From Nocardioides currus (GTDB lineage Bacteria > Actinomycetota > Actinomycetes > Propionibacteriales > Nocardioidaceae), in assembly GCF_003057875.1 (NCBI RefSeq), contig NZ_PYXZ01000012.1, forward strand, positions 85,848 to 149,847: a DNA stretch of 64,000 nucleotides, in the 5' to 3' direction. The position numbers were made by a program, and so were the translations under genes. Under the pieces are notes generated by a model, which ran no database searches, was not told where the DNA came from, and worked only from the letters and a program-made list of their open reading frames with translations. This document shows positions 24,065 through 33,699 of this stretch, in pieces. Position 1 is the first letter of the stretch. Every line of letters begins with the position of its first letter.

Positions 24065-25527
24065 GCGAGGGCTCCCGACCGGACCGCGCGGGCGACGAGG
24101 TCGACACCGTCCGTGGCGACGACCTCGGCCTCGACGAGGTCGCCCACACGGGGCTCGACGTCCTCGAGCGTCGTCGTCCCGTCGACCTCCGGCCCCTGGT
24201 GCTCGGCTCGGCCCTCGACCACGCCGTTCTCCACGGACTCCACGAGCACGGTGACGGTCTCGCCGATGCGCTCCTCGGCGCGCTGCGCGTTGAGCTCCTC
24301 CACCAGGGCGGTGACGTGCTCGGTGCGTGCCCGCACCTCGTCGTCGTCGAGCTTGCCGTCGTACGACGCCGCCTCGGTGCCGTCCTCGTCGGAGTAGCCG
24401 AAGACGCCGGTGACGTCCATCCGCGCGGCCTCGAGGAAGTCGCACAGCGTCTGCAGGTCGTCCTCGGTCTCGCCCGGGAACCCGACGATCACGTTGGACC
24501 GCACGCCGGCCAGCGGGCTCAGGGCGCGGATGCGCTCCAGCAGGTCGAGGAAGCTCTCGGGGTCGCCGAAGCGGCGCATCCGGCGCAGCACGGTCGCGCT
24601 GGCGTGCTGGAAGGAGAGGTCGAAGTAGGGCACGACGCCCGGGGTGTCGGCGATCGCCTCGATCAGCCCCGGTCGGGTCTCGGCCGGCTGGAGGTAGGAC
24701 ACCCGCACGCGGGCGATCCCGTCGATGGCGGCCAGCTCGGGCAGCATCGTCTCGAGCAGCCGCAGGTCACCGAGGTCCTTGCCGTAGGACGTGGAGTTCT
24801 CGCTGACGAGGAAGAGCTCCTTGATGTCCTGGGTCGCGAGCCACTGCGCCTCCTGCAGCACGTCGCTGGGGCGGCGGCTCACGAACGAGCCGCGGAAGCT
24901 CGGGATGGCGCAGAAGGAGCAGCGGCGGTCACAGCCGCTCGCGAGCTTGAGCGGGGCCATCGGTCCGGCGTCGAGCCGGCGGCGTACGACGCGGGGACCG
25001 GTGGCCGGGGCGCCCCGGCCGATCTCGGAGGTGTCGGCGTGACCGGGCACCGAGATCGCGGAGGCGTCGCGCTCGACCGGGGAGATCGGCAGCAGGCGAC
25101 GGCGGTCGGAGGGGGTGTGCGGGTGGTGGGCCTCCCCCGCGACGATCGAGCGGAGCTTGGCCGCGATGTCGGGGTAGTCGTCGAAGCCGAGGACCGCGTC
25201 CGCCTCGGGCAGCGTCTCGGCGAGGTCCTTCCCGTAGCGCTCGGCCAGGCAGCCCACGGCCACGACCGCCTGCGCCTTGCCGGTCTCCTTGAGGTCGGCC
25301 GCCTCGAGCAGCGTGTCGACGGAGTCCTTCTTGGCGGCCTCGACGAAGCCGCACGTGTTGACGAGCACGGTGTCGGCGTCCTCCGGCTCCGCGACGAGGA
25401 CGAAGCCCCCCGCCTCGAGCCGCCCGGCGAGCTCCTCGGAGTCGACCTCGTTGCGGGCGCAGCCGAGGGTCACCACGGCCACGCTCATCGGTGCCGTCGG
25501 GGCAGGTTCAGCAGTAGTAGTCGTCAT
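24061..25527 (-). CDS. rimO: ribosomal protein S12 methylthiotransferase RimO
   Basis: Radical-SAM methylthiotransferase of 488 residues that modifies an Asp of ribosomal protein S12. The N-terminal UPF0004 domain opens VVTLGCARNEVDSEELAG, and its other cluster cysteines are in NTCGFVEAAK and AVGCLAERYG. The radical SAM cluster motif C-x3-C-x2-C is CDRRCSFC at residues 199-206. The sequence ends with a TRAM domain. The ATG at 25527 has GGAGGG just upstream; a later ATG before SVAVVTLGC lacks a ribosome-binding site. An insertion around residues 130-180 makes the protein longer than the usual 440 or so. Confidence 0.95.
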   Translation of the reverse strand: MTTTTAEPAPTAPMSVAVVTLGCARNEVDSEELAGRLEAGGFVLVAEPEDADTVLVNTCGFVEAAKKDSVDTLLEAADLKETGKAQAVVAVGCLAERYGKDLAETLPEADAVLGFDDYPDIAAKLRSIVAGEAHHPHTPSDRRRLLPISPVERDASAISVPGHADTSEIGRGAPATGPRVVRRRLDAGPMAPLKLASGCDRRCSFCAIPSFRGSFVSRRPSDVLQEAQWLATQDIKELFLVSENSTSYGKDLGDLRLLETMLPELAAIDGIARVRVSYLQPAETRPGLIEAIADTPGVVPYFDLSFQHASATVLRRMRRFGDPESFLDLLERIRALSPLAGVRSNVIVGFPGETEDDLQTLCDFLEAARMDVTGVFGYSDEDGTEAASYDGKLDDDEVRARTEHVTALVEELNAQRAEERIGETVTVLVESVENGVVEGRAEHQGPEVDGTTTLEDVEPRVGDLVEAEVVATDGVDLVARAVRSGALA

Positions 25528-25601
25528 CGCCCTCCGAGTATGCCGCGTCACGACGACCGGGGCCCCTTTGCGACGCGCGTGGGCGTCACCACACACGCCG
25601 A

Positions 25602-25630
25602 CGGCCCCGACTCCGTGGGAGTCGGGGCCG
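25602..25630. terminator. hairpin terminator after the RodZ-like gene
   Basis: CGGCCCCGACTCC at 25602-25614 pairs perfectly with GGAGTCGGGGCCG at 25618-25630 around a three-base loop. It lies just after the stop of the leftward RodZ-like gene and before rimO. Confidence 0.8.
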
Positions 25631-25655
25631 CCAGGGGTGTGGGTACGGCGATGGG

Positions 25656-27500
25656 TCAGCGAGCGACGTACGTGCCCTGCCCCGCGACGCCCGACTCGCC
25701 GATCGGCTTCGCGTCCTGGCCGTCGAGCGCGACCGTGACCGCGCCGTCGGTGGTCTGCACGCGGACCGGGGGCGCGGCGTCGAGCTCCTTGACGTCGCCG
25801 ACCGCGAGGTTGCCCTTGAAGACGATCTCGCCGGAGCCGTCGCGCACGACGAGGTGCGCGCCGCCCGTGGTGGCGGTGAGCACCACCGGCACCGGGTCGC
25901 CGAGCGACGCGGAGCCGGCGCCGCCGGGACCGCCCGACCCGTTCAGGACCGGGGTGGACCCGCGCAGCTCGGGCGGGGCGTCCATCACCAGGCGGGCGAT
26001 CGACCAGCACAGCACCACGGCCATCACCACGGCGACCAGCAGCGACCAGTTCGGTCCGCCGCGGGTGCTGCGGATCGAGCCGTTGGCGCCGGTCGCGAGC
26101 TCCGCCTCGAAGACGCGTCGCGGGTTGATGTCGGCGTGGGCGTAGCGCTCGTCGTAGGACGCGAGCAGCGGGGCGATGTCGACGCCGAGCACCCGCGCGA
26201 GCGTGCGCAGGTGGCCGCGGGCGTAGAAGTCGCCGCCGCACGGCGCGAAGTCGTCGACCTCGATCGACTCGATCACGTGCGGACGGATGCGAGTGCGGTC
26301 GGCCAGCTTGTCGACGCTCAGGCCCAGGCGCGTGCGCGCAGCCGCGAGCTCCGGCCCGACGACCGGGTCCGCTGCGGGCTCGACCTCGAAGTCGTCGAGG
26401 ACGATCGGGTCGACCGCCTCGCCGGCTCGTGCGATCGGGCGCACGCGGTCGCCCCACAGCTGGGTGTCCTCGACCAGGCTGACACTGCCCGGACGGCGCA
26501 GCTCGCGACCCTCCAGCTCGGCGTCGTCGACCGGGAGGTCGATACGGGCCTCGCTGCGACGACCGGCGCTCGACTCGCGCAGTGGCGCCGGGGTCGCACT
26601 CGCCGTGACGGGCGGCAGCGGCAGGTCGACCGGGTCCATGGCCCCGGTCTCGTCGAGGTCGTCGTAGGGGTCGGCCTCGTCCGGGTCGAGCTCGTCCAGG
26701 TCGTCGGAGGAGTCGGCCTCGTCCTCGACCCGGCGCTGGGGTGCCAGTGCGGCGAGCTTGGCGATCCCGACGGCGAGCAGTGGGCGCGGGTCGCGCAGCG
26801 AGGGACGGGCGTGGGGCGCGTCGTCGGCCTCGTCGTGCGGGTCGTCGACGGCGTCCTCGACGGACGAGTCGTCGGCGTCGAGGGGAGCCTCGTCGTCGGC
26901 GGCCTCGGTCGGGTCGATCACGACGACGTCGCCGGCCAGCCCGGCGACCCGCTCGAGCGCGGCGGGCAGGTCGTCGCCGGCGCCGACCACGTGCGTCGCC
27001 AGCCCGAGGGGTACGGCGAAGGGTGCGCCGTACAACCTGGTCGCGAGCGCGGCCTGGCGCCGACCGGAGGCGTCGAGCTCGGCGAGCAGCTTCTCCTCGT
27101 TGTGCGCGCTGATCACCAGGCGGCCGTCGCGCAGGACCCCGCGCCGCGGCGTGTGCTCGACGTGCTCGACCGCGGTCCACGGCAGCCCCCGCCAGGTGCG
27201 ACCGAGGCGGATCCGCACGCCCTGCGCGTCGGCGACGAGCAGCGGGGTGCGCGCGTCGAGGAAGGTGAGCAACCAGTAGCCGCCGAGCAGCCCCATGACC
27301 GTCGCCAGCATCCAGTCCAGTGCGCCCCCGTCGCCGACCGCGCGGGCGAGGTAGGCGATGGCGACCGCCGAGGCGACCACGCCGACGCCGGCGGCCAGGC
27401 CGGCGTTGCGGCGGACCTCGATCGCGTCCGGGGCGAGCGAGAGAGACTCCCCCGACTGCGACTCCTCGACCTCGACGTCGAGCTGTTCGGCTGCACCCAT
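25656..27500 (-). CDS. RodZ-like helix-turn-helix membrane protein with N-terminal membrane/PH-like module
   Basis: Protein of 614 residues. The C-terminal half is RodZ-like: an HTH_25 domain at about 380-450 (LAAARTRLGLSVDKLADRTR, then FYARGHLRTLARVLGVD), one transmembrane helix at about 482-503, and a periplasmic-type DUF4115 domain at the end. The N-terminal part has two hydrophobic segments (residues 35-80) followed by a PH-like domain (GVRIRLGRTWRGLPWTAVEHVEHTP) and a long acidic linker. RodZ links MreB to the cell envelope, but most actinobacteria use it otherwise, so the role is open. The ATG overlaps the ftsK stop (TGATG), so it is coupled to ftsK. Confidence 0.85.
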   Translation of the reverse strand: MGAAEQLDVEVEESQSGESLSLAPDAIEVRRNAGLAAGVGVVASAVAIAYLARAVGDGGALDWMLATVMGLLGGYWLLTFLDARTPLLVADAQGVRIRLGRTWRGLPWTAVEHVEHTPRRGVLRDGRLVISAHNEEKLLAELDASGRRQAALATRLYGAPFAVPLGLATHVVGAGDDLPAALERVAGLAGDVVVIDPTEAADDEAPLDADDSSVEDAVDDPHDEADDAPHARPSLRDPRPLLAVGIAKLAALAPQRRVEDEADSSDDLDELDPDEADPYDDLDETGAMDPVDLPLPPVTASATPAPLRESSAGRRSEARIDLPVDDAELEGRELRRPGSVSLVEDTQLWGDRVRPIARAGEAVDPIVLDDFEVEPAADPVVGPELAAARTRLGLSVDKLADRTRIRPHVIESIEVDDFAPCGGDFYARGHLRTLARVLGVDIAPLLASYDERYAHADINPRRVFEAELATGANGSIRSTRGGPNWSLLVAVVMAVVLCWSIARLVMDAPPELRGSTPVLNGSGGPGGAGSASLGDPVPVVLTATTGGAHLVVRDGSGEIVFKGNLAVGDVKELDAAPPVRVQTTDGAVTVALDGQDAKPIGESGVAGQGTYVAR

Positions 27501-30151
27501 CACGCGTCCCCCTCCAGAGTGGCGATCACTGCGTCGATCTCGTCCGGCTTCACCAGCACGTCGCGCGCCTTGGAACCCTCGCTGGGCCCCACCACGCCAC
27601 GGCTCTCCATGATGTCCATCAGTCGGCCGGCCTTGGCGAAGCCGACCCGGAGCTTGCGCTGCAGCATCGAGGTCGACCCGAACTGTGTGGAGACGACCAG
27701 CTCGATCGCCTGCACCACCAGCTCCATGTCGTCGCCGATGTCGTCGTCGATCTCCCGCTTGGCCGCCTGCGGCGCGGTGACGTCGTCGACGTACGTCGGC
27801 TCGAGCTGCGTCTTGCAGTGCGCGACGACCTGGTGGATCTCGGCCTCGGTCACCCACGACCCCTGCACACGCACGGGCTTGCTGGCTCCCATGGGCAGGA
27901 ACAGCCCGTCACCCTGGCCGACCAGCTTCTCGGCGCCGGGCTGGTCGAGGATGACGCGGCTGTCGCCCAGCGAGCTGGTCGCGAAGGCGAGCCGCGAGGG
28001 CACGTTGGCCTTGATCAGGCCGGTGACCACGTCGACCGAGGGTCGCTGCGTCGCGAGGACCAGGTGGATGCCGGCCGCGCGGGCGAGCTGGGTGATGCGC
28101 ACGACCGAGTCCTCGACGTCGCGCGGGGCGACCATCATCAGGTCGGCGAGCTCGTCGACGATCACCAGGAGGTAGGGGTACGGCGACAGCGTGCGTTCGC
28201 TGCCCGGGGGCACCTCGACCTTGCCGGCGCGCACCGCCTTGTTGAAGTCGTCGATGTGGCGGAAGCCGAAGTTGGCCAGGTCGTCGTAGCGCATGTCCAT
28301 CTCGCGCACGACCCAGGCGAGGGCCTCGGCAGCCTTCTTCGGGTTGGTGATGATCGGCGTGATCAGGTGCGGCACGCCCTCGTAGGCGTTCAGCTCCACC
28401 CGCTTCGGGTCGACCATGATCATCCGCACCTCGTCGGGCGTGGAGCGCATCAGGATCGAGGTGATGAGCGAGTTGATGAACGACGACTTGCCCGAGCCCG
28501 TGGCGCCGGCGACGAGCAGGTGCGGCATCTTCGCCATGTTGGCGACGACGAAGCCGCCCTCCACGTCCTTCCCGAGACCGGCCACCATCGGGTGGTGGTC
28601 GGAGCGCGCGGTGTTGGAGCGGAGCACGTCGCCGAGGGAGACGATCTCCTTGTCCGTGTTGGGGATCTCGACGCCGATCGCGGACTTGCCGGGGATCGGG
28701 CTGAGGATCCGCACGTCGGCCGAGGCGACGGCGTAGGCGATGTTCTTCGACAACGCCGTGACCTTCTCGACCTTCACCGCGGGGCCGAGCTCGACCTCGT
28801 AGCGGGTGACCGTGGGCCCGCGGGTGTAGCCGGTGACCGTGGCGTCGATGTTGAACTCGTCCATCACCTGCATCAGCCGCTCGACGACGGCGTCGCTGGC
28901 CTTGGACCGGGCCTTGTGGACCGACCCGGGCTTGAGCACCTCGTTGGCCGGCAGTGAGTAGGTGATGTCGCCGGACAGCGCGAGCTGCTCGACGCGCTGG
29001 GGAAGCGGGGTGTGGGGCGGGGGCACCAGCTCGGCGGAGGTGCCGGGGGCGCCCGGGGCGTCCGGCTCGACGACCGGGGTGACCTCGGTCGGGGCGTCGG
29101 CGAAGAGGTCGATGCCGAGGTCGACGCTGTCGTCGGTCGCGTCGACGTCCTTCTTCTTGCGCCGCCTCTTCAGCTCGCGGTCGCTGAGCACCGGGCTGTC
29201 GTAGGCGGGGTCGCCCATCTCCGGGTCGACCTCGTCGTCGAGCATGCTGCGACGACGGGTGCGCATCGGCGTGGTCGCGTCCTCGGCGGGCTTCTCGACC
29301 GCGGACGTGCGACCGAGCAGCTGGTCGCGGGTCGCGGCCAGCTTGGTCGGGATCTGGTAGACCGGCGTGGCGGTGATGATGAGGACGCCGAACAGGGCGA
29401 GCAGCGCGAGCACCGGCACCACGACGTACGCCGTGCGGAGCAGGTCGAGCAGCAGGCTCGAGATCACGAAGCCGACGGCACCGCCGGCCTGCTGGAGCTC
29501 GGAGGCGTCCCCGAGCTCGGGCTGCGGGTTGCCGTTGGCGATGTGCACGATGCCGAGCAGGCCGAGGGCGAACGCGGACCAGCCGATGACCTGGCGCCCG
29601 ACGGGGCCGTTGTGCTCGGGGTCGCGCAGCGTGCGCCAGCCGGCGTAGAGGACGAAGAACGGCACCAGCCAGCCGACCTTGCCGACGGCGCCGGCGGTCA
29701 TCTGACGCATGAACTCCATGACACCGCCGGGCAGCTGCCACCACACGGCCGCGGCGATGACCATCGCGAGGCCGATCAGGAACAGCCCGGCTCCGTCGCG
29801 GCGGTGCTCCGGCTCGAGGTCGCGGGCCGACTGCCCGATCGAGCGGATGACCGCGCCGATGGCGTGCGCGATGCCGAGCCACACCGAGGCGACGGCGCGA
29901 CCGAGCGCGCCGAACGTGCGGGCGACCGGACCGGGTCCGTTGCGTACGGCGCGGGGCGCGGGCCGCTTCGCCGGGGTGCGCGAGCGACCCCGGGCGGCCG
30001 AGCCGCGCGCGGGCGCGGACTTGCCGCGCGCCGGCCGCGTGGTCGGTCGCTTGCTGGACTTGGTCGGGGTACCCCGGGTCCGGGCGCTCGTGCTCGTCTT
30101 GGACGTGCTGGAGCTCCGCGAACCCGGCGGGGAAGACGTACGGGTCGCCAT
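27500..30151 (-). CDS. ftsK: DNA translocase FtsK
   Basis: Septal DNA pump of 883 residues that clears chromosomes from the closing division site. The N-terminal 100 residues are Ser/Thr/Lys/Arg-rich. Four or five membrane segments follow (for example GAGLFLIGLAMVIAAAVWW), then a charged linker. The motor domain has Walker A GATGSGKSS at residues 549-557, Walker B YLLVIVDELADLMM and LATQRPSVDVVTG. The C-terminal gamma winged-helix domain (about 810-883, STSMLQRKLRVGFAKAGRLM) recognises polar DNA motifs. It is probably leaderless: TAGGGT at 30158-30163 lies six bases before the ATG. Confidence 0.96.
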   Translation of the reverse strand: MATRTSSPPGSRSSSTSKTSTSARTRGTPTKSSKRPTTRPARGKSAPARGSAARGRSRTPAKRPAPRAVRNGPGPVARTFGALGRAVASVWLGIAHAIGAVIRSIGQSARDLEPEHRRDGAGLFLIGLAMVIAAAVWWQLPGGVMEFMRQMTAGAVGKVGWLVPFFVLYAGWRTLRDPEHNGPVGRQVIGWSAFALGLLGIVHIANGNPQPELGDASELQQAGGAVGFVISSLLLDLLRTAYVVVPVLALLALFGVLIITATPVYQIPTKLAATRDQLLGRTSAVEKPAEDATTPMRTRRRSMLDDEVDPEMGDPAYDSPVLSDRELKRRRKKKDVDATDDSVDLGIDLFADAPTEVTPVVEPDAPGAPGTSAELVPPPHTPLPQRVEQLALSGDITYSLPANEVLKPGSVHKARSKASDAVVERLMQVMDEFNIDATVTGYTRGPTVTRYEVELGPAVKVEKVTALSKNIAYAVASADVRILSPIPGKSAIGVEIPNTDKEIVSLGDVLRSNTARSDHHPMVAGLGKDVEGGFVVANMAKMPHLLVAGATGSGKSSFINSLITSILMRSTPDEVRMIMVDPKRVELNAYEGVPHLITPIITNPKKAAEALAWVVREMDMRYDDLANFGFRHIDDFNKAVRAGKVEVPPGSERTLSPYPYLLVIVDELADLMMVAPRDVEDSVVRITQLARAAGIHLVLATQRPSVDVVTGLIKANVPSRLAFATSSLGDSRVILDQPGAEKLVGQGDGLFLPMGASKPVRVQGSWVTEAEIHQVVAHCKTQLEPTYVDDVTAPQAAKREIDDDIGDDMELVVQAIELVVSTQFGSTSMLQRKLRVGFAKAGRLMDIMESRGVVGPSEGSKARDVLVKPDEIDAVIATLEGDA

Positions 30152-30157
30152 GGTCCG

Positions 30158-30163
30158 ACCCTA
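30158..30163 (-). promoter_or_regulatory. -10 element of leaderless ftsK
   Basis: TAGGGT read leftward, six bases before the ftsK ATG and without a ribosome-binding site. The remaining bases to 30377 contain the protease promoter and leader and no other gene that I can see. Confidence 0.5.
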
Positions 30164-30291
30164 GTTCACGAGTCACACCAGCCCCATGCATCACAGGAGC
30201 GTGTCGGGGCCCCATCCCCGGTGCGAGCGGTGGTCCGAGCGGACGAGTTGCGGCGAAACGCAGGTGTTACACGAAACCCTCCGCGGGGGTC

Positions 30292-30320
30292 TTCCGGTGA
30301 CACGCATTGCTACTTAGGGT
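30292..30320 (+). promoter_or_regulatory. possible promoter of the M4 metalloprotease gene
   Basis: TTCCGG, 17 bases, then TAGGGT (30315-30320) fits a housekeeping-sigma promoter of this organism. Transcription from about 30327 would give a leader of about 50 bases containing the strong Shine-Dalgarno GGAGGA before the GTG at 30378. Confidence 0.4.
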
Positions 30321-30377
30321 GTCGCAGGTCACCCTGCCGCTCGGGCGGGGTCGGCATTCACTTTGGAGGAAGAAATA

Positions 30378-33300
30378 GTGAAGTTCCTCAGGCAGGGGAT
30401 CGCCCTGGCCGTCGTGGGAGCGGGCCTCGCGGCCATCCCAGCGATGCAGATACAGGCACAGGCGGCAGAGCCGTCGCTCGTGCAGCAGATGAAGGGCCAG
30501 GCGCAGGGCGCGGTCGCGTTCAGCACCAACTCGGCCACCGGCAAGATCGGCTTCGCCCGCACCCAGGGCGACCTGATGCCCGGCACGAGCGCCACCGACC
30601 GCGCCGGCGCCGTCGCCAAGGCGGACGCCTACCTCGCGAAGTACGCCACCGCCTTCGGTGCGCGCGCCGACGAGCTCGTCCGCTCGAAGGTGGCCGACAA
30701 CGGGCAGGGCTTCACGGTCGACTACACCCAGGAGTACAAGGGTGTCCCGGTCTTCGGCTCCCTGATCCGGACCCACTTCGACGCCCGGGGCGACCTGACC
30801 TCGGTCAACGGCTACGCAGCGCCGGCGCTCGACCTCGCGGTCACGCCGCGGCTGAGCGAGTCCGAGGCCGCGCAGGCCGCTCTCGCGCAGGTCCGCAAGT
30901 CCCCGCCCACCACCGAGGAGGGCGCCCCCGCCGACCTCACGGGCATCAAGGCCAAGGACATCGAGCTCACGATCTACCGCTCGGGCCTGACCCGCGGGAT
31001 CGAAGGATCCTCGAACCTCGCCTACAAGGTCGAGGTCACCAACGGCGCCAACGTCCGCGACATCGTCATCCTCCACGCCAACGCACCCAAGGTGCTCAAC
31101 CGCTGGAGCATGATCACCGAGGCGCTCGACCGGGTGCTGAACACCTGGACCGGTCCCTCGACGCTCCCGCCCGGCGGCAACCCGAACCAGTGGGCCAAGG
31201 TCTGGGAGGAGGGCCAGCCCCTCCCTGCCGACCAGGACCAGAAGAACCTGATCGCCTCGACGGGTGAGTCCTACTGGCTCTTCGCCAACGCGTTCGGTCG
31301 CGACTCGTTCGACGGCCAGGGCGCGCAGATGGACGTGCGGCACAACCGCCCGATCACCCAGACCAGCGGCTGCCCCAACGCGTCGTGGAACGGCTCCTAC
31401 ACCAGCTACTGCAACGGTGTGTACGCCGACGACGTCGTGTCCCACGAGTGGGGTCACGCCTACACCGAGTACACCTCCGGCCTGATCTACCAGTGGCAGT
31501 CGGGCGCGCTCAACGAGTCCTACTCCGACGTCTGGGGCGAGACCCTCGACCTCATCAACGACCGCGAGGACGAGGGCGAGGTCTTCGCTCCCCGTGTCGA
31601 CGGCGAGTGCTCGAAGTACACCCGTGGCGCCATCGGCGCGACGATCAACAGCCCCGCCGCCGTGGCCGGCCCGTGTGCCGGTGCCGTCGCGGCTTCGTTC
31701 GGCCCGGTCTTCGACTCCGCCGGCGTGACCGCCGACGTGCTCGTCGCGACCGACGAGGCCAACACGACCGGTCCCACGACCACCGACGGTTGCACCCCGT
31801 TCACCAACGCGGCCGGTGCCTTCGACGGCAAGTGGGCCTACGTCGACCGCGGCACGTGCGGCTTCCTGGCCAAGATCCAGAACGCGGAGGCTGCGGGCGC
31901 CGACGGCATCGTGGTGGGCAACTCCACCACCGGTGCCATGGGCTCGATCTCTGCCGACTCGGACCTCTACGGCCTGATGGTCACCAACGCGGACGGCGCG
32001 AAGATCAAGTCGGCCGGCGAGGTGAACATGACCGTCAAGGACGTCGACACCGCGACCAAGACGGACTCGCACCGCTGGCTGATCGGTGAGAAGTCGCCGG
32101 CCTTCGGTGGAGCCATCCGCGACATGTGGAACCCGACCTGCTACGGCGACCCGGGCAAGGTCTCGGACGCCGAGTACTACTGCGGCTTCGAGGACCAGGG
32201 CGGTGTGCACGGCAACTCCGGCGTGCCCAACCACCTCTACGCCCTGGCCGTCGACGGCGGGAACTTCAACGGCCAGACCGTCACCGGTCTCGGTCTCGAC
32301 AAGGCGGCCGCCATCTGGTTCCGCACCCAGTCGCAGTACCTCACCCCGGCCTCGGACTTCCCCGACATGGGCGAGTCCCTGCTGGCGTCGTGCAGCGACC
32401 TGGTGGGCCAGACGATCCTGAAGCTGGACGTGTCGGCCGACGCCGACCCGCAGCTGGCCGACCGCATCACCGCGGCCGACTGCACCAGCCTCGGCAAGGC
32501 GATCGTGGCGACGGGGATGAACGACAACGCCATCGAGCTGTGCGACTACCAGCCCATGCTCGACCCCAACGCCCCGTCGGCGTGTGGTGACGGCTTCACG
32601 ACCACGACCGTCTGGTCCGAGGACTTCGAGGACGGTCTGGCCGGCTGGGGCACCGACGAGGAGCTCGCCGACCTCGGCGACTACCAGGGCGGCTTCGGCG
32701 CCCCGTGGGAGTCCGGCACGGTTGCCGGTCACACCAGCAAGGTCGCCTTCGGTCCGGCTCCGGCCCTCGGTGACTGCAGCGGTGATGGCGAGAACGACTT
32801 CTCCAGTCGCGACTCGATCATCAGCCCCGAGGTGACGGTGCCCAGCGCCGGCACCAACCCGCTGCTCTCGTTCGACCACTCGATGGCGACCGAGGTCGGC
32901 TACGACGGTGGCACCGTGCAGTTTAGCAAGAACGGCTCGGACTTCGCGGTCGTGCCCGCTTCGGCGTACGTCTTCAACGGTCCGGACGAGATCGCGTCGC
33001 TGGCTGACGGCAACTCCAACCCGCTCGCGGGCCTGGACGGCTTCACCGGCACCGACGAGGGTCAGAACAAGGGCAGCTGGGGCCAGTCCCAGGTGTCGCT
33101 GACCGCACTCGGTGCTGCTGCCGGGGACAAGCTGAAGTTCCGCTTCGACATCGGTCGCGACGGTTGCGGCGGCGTCATCGGCTGGAACGTGGACGACGTG
33201 AAGGTGACCGTGTGCTCGGCGACGCCGACCACCACGCCGACGCCGACCACCACGCCCACGCCGACCACCACGCCGACGCCGACCACCACGCCGACGCCGA

Positions 33301-33632
33301 CCACCACGCCGACGCCGACCACCACGCCGACGCCCGAGCCGGGCAAGGCGGAGACCACGACCAAGGTCAAGCTGAAGCCGACCAAGGTCGAGCAGGGTGG
33401 GAAGTACAAGCTCATCGTCACCGTGAAGTCGGACGACGACGAGGTCACCGGCAAGGTGAAGGTGCTGCTCGACGGCAAGAAGCTCGACACGGCCAAGCTG
33501 AAGGACGGCCGCGCCGTGTGGAAGCTGAAGGCCAACCTCAAGCCGGGCAAGCACAAGTTCGTCGCGAAGTACCTCGGTAGCGACGACTTCAAGCGGAGCT
33601 CGGACGACGCGAGGTTGCGCGTCGTGCGCTGA
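30378..33632 (+). CDS. secreted M4-family (thermolysin-like) metalloprotease with PA domain and Thr/Pro linker
   Basis: Exported zinc protease of 1084 residues. The GTG at 30378 has GGAGGA upstream and starts a signal peptide. An FTP-like propeptide follows (about 50-230, YTQEYKGVPVFGSLIRTHF). The catalytic domain has HEWGH at residues 356-360 and the third zinc ligand E380 in NESYSD. The 24-residue spacing from first His to Glu is the same as in thermolysin. A protease-associated (PA) domain is inserted at about 455-560. After the catalytic domain come a jelly-roll/MAM-like module (about 735-945), a linker of about six TPTTTP repeats, and a C-terminal Ig-like domain. Secreted protein digestion is the likely role. 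Confidence 0.93.
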   Translation: MKFLRQGIALAVVGAGLAAIPAMQIQAQAAEPSLVQQMKGQAQGAVAFSTNSATGKIGFARTQGDLMPGTSATDRAGAVAKADAYLAKYATAFGARADELVRSKVADNGQGFTVDYTQEYKGVPVFGSLIRTHFDARGDLTSVNGYAAPALDLAVTPRLSESEAAQAALAQVRKSPPTTEEGAPADLTGIKAKDIELTIYRSGLTRGIEGSSNLAYKVEVTNGANVRDIVILHANAPKVLNRWSMITEALDRVLNTWTGPSTLPPGGNPNQWAKVWEEGQPLPADQDQKNLIASTGESYWLFANAFGRDSFDGQGAQMDVRHNRPITQTSGCPNASWNGSYTSYCNGVYADDVVSHEWGHAYTEYTSGLIYQWQSGALNESYSDVWGETLDLINDREDEGEVFAPRVDGECSKYTRGAIGATINSPAAVAGPCAGAVAASFGPVFDSAGVTADVLVATDEANTTGPTTTDGCTPFTNAAGAFDGKWAYVDRGTCGFLAKIQNAEAAGADGIVVGNSTTGAMGSISADSDLYGLMVTNADGAKIKSAGEVNMTVKDVDTATKTDSHRWLIGEKSPAFGGAIRDMWNPTCYGDPGKVSDAEYYCGFEDQGGVHGNSGVPNHLYALAVDGGNFNGQTVTGLGLDKAAAIWFRTQSQYLTPASDFPDMGESLLASCSDLVGQTILKLDVSADADPQLADRITAADCTSLGKAIVATGMNDNAIELCDYQPMLDPNAPSACGDGFTTTTVWSEDFEDGLAGWGTDEELADLGDYQGGFGAPWESGTVAGHTSKVAFGPAPALGDCSGDGENDFSSRDSIISPEVTVPSAGTNPLLSFDHSMATEVGYDGGTVQFSKNGSDFAVVPASAYVFNGPDEIASLADGNSNPLAGLDGFTGTDEGQNKGSWGQSQVSLTALGAAAGDKLKFRFDIGRDGCGGVIGWNVDDVKVTVCSATPTTTPTPTTTPTPTTTPTPTTTPTPTTTPTPTTTPTPEPGKAETTTKVKLKPTKVEQGGKYKLIVTVKSDDDEVTGKVKVLLDGKKLDTAKLKDGRAVWKLKANLKPGKHKFVAKYLGSDDFKRSSDDARLRVVR
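33222..33334 (+). repeat. 18-base tandem repeat encoding the TPTTTP linker
   Basis: About six near-identical copies of an 18-base unit (ACGCCGACCACCACGCCG) lie inside the protease gene and encode Thr-Pro-Thr-Thr-Thr-Pro. They form a flexible, probably O-glycosylated linker. Because the unit is a multiple of three, copy-number change would alter linker length without breaking the frame. Confidence 0.9.
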
Positions 33633-33656
33633 TCCACCCGCAGCACAGCACCACAT

Positions 33657-33687
33657 CGAGGGCCCCGGCACTGCGCCGGGGCCCTCG
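33657..33687. terminator. hairpin terminator after the M4 protease gene
   Basis: CGAGGGCCCCGGC at 33657-33669 pairs perfectly with GCCGGGGCCCTCG at 33675-33687 around ACTGC, followed by TTG. It lies 24 bases after the protease stop codon. Confidence 0.85.
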
Positions 33688-33699
33688 TTGCGTCCGCCG

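Noticed and set aside
33222..33334. Regular repeats as a CRISPR array
   Set aside because: The repeats are contiguous without spacers and encode an in-frame Thr/Pro linker of the protease.
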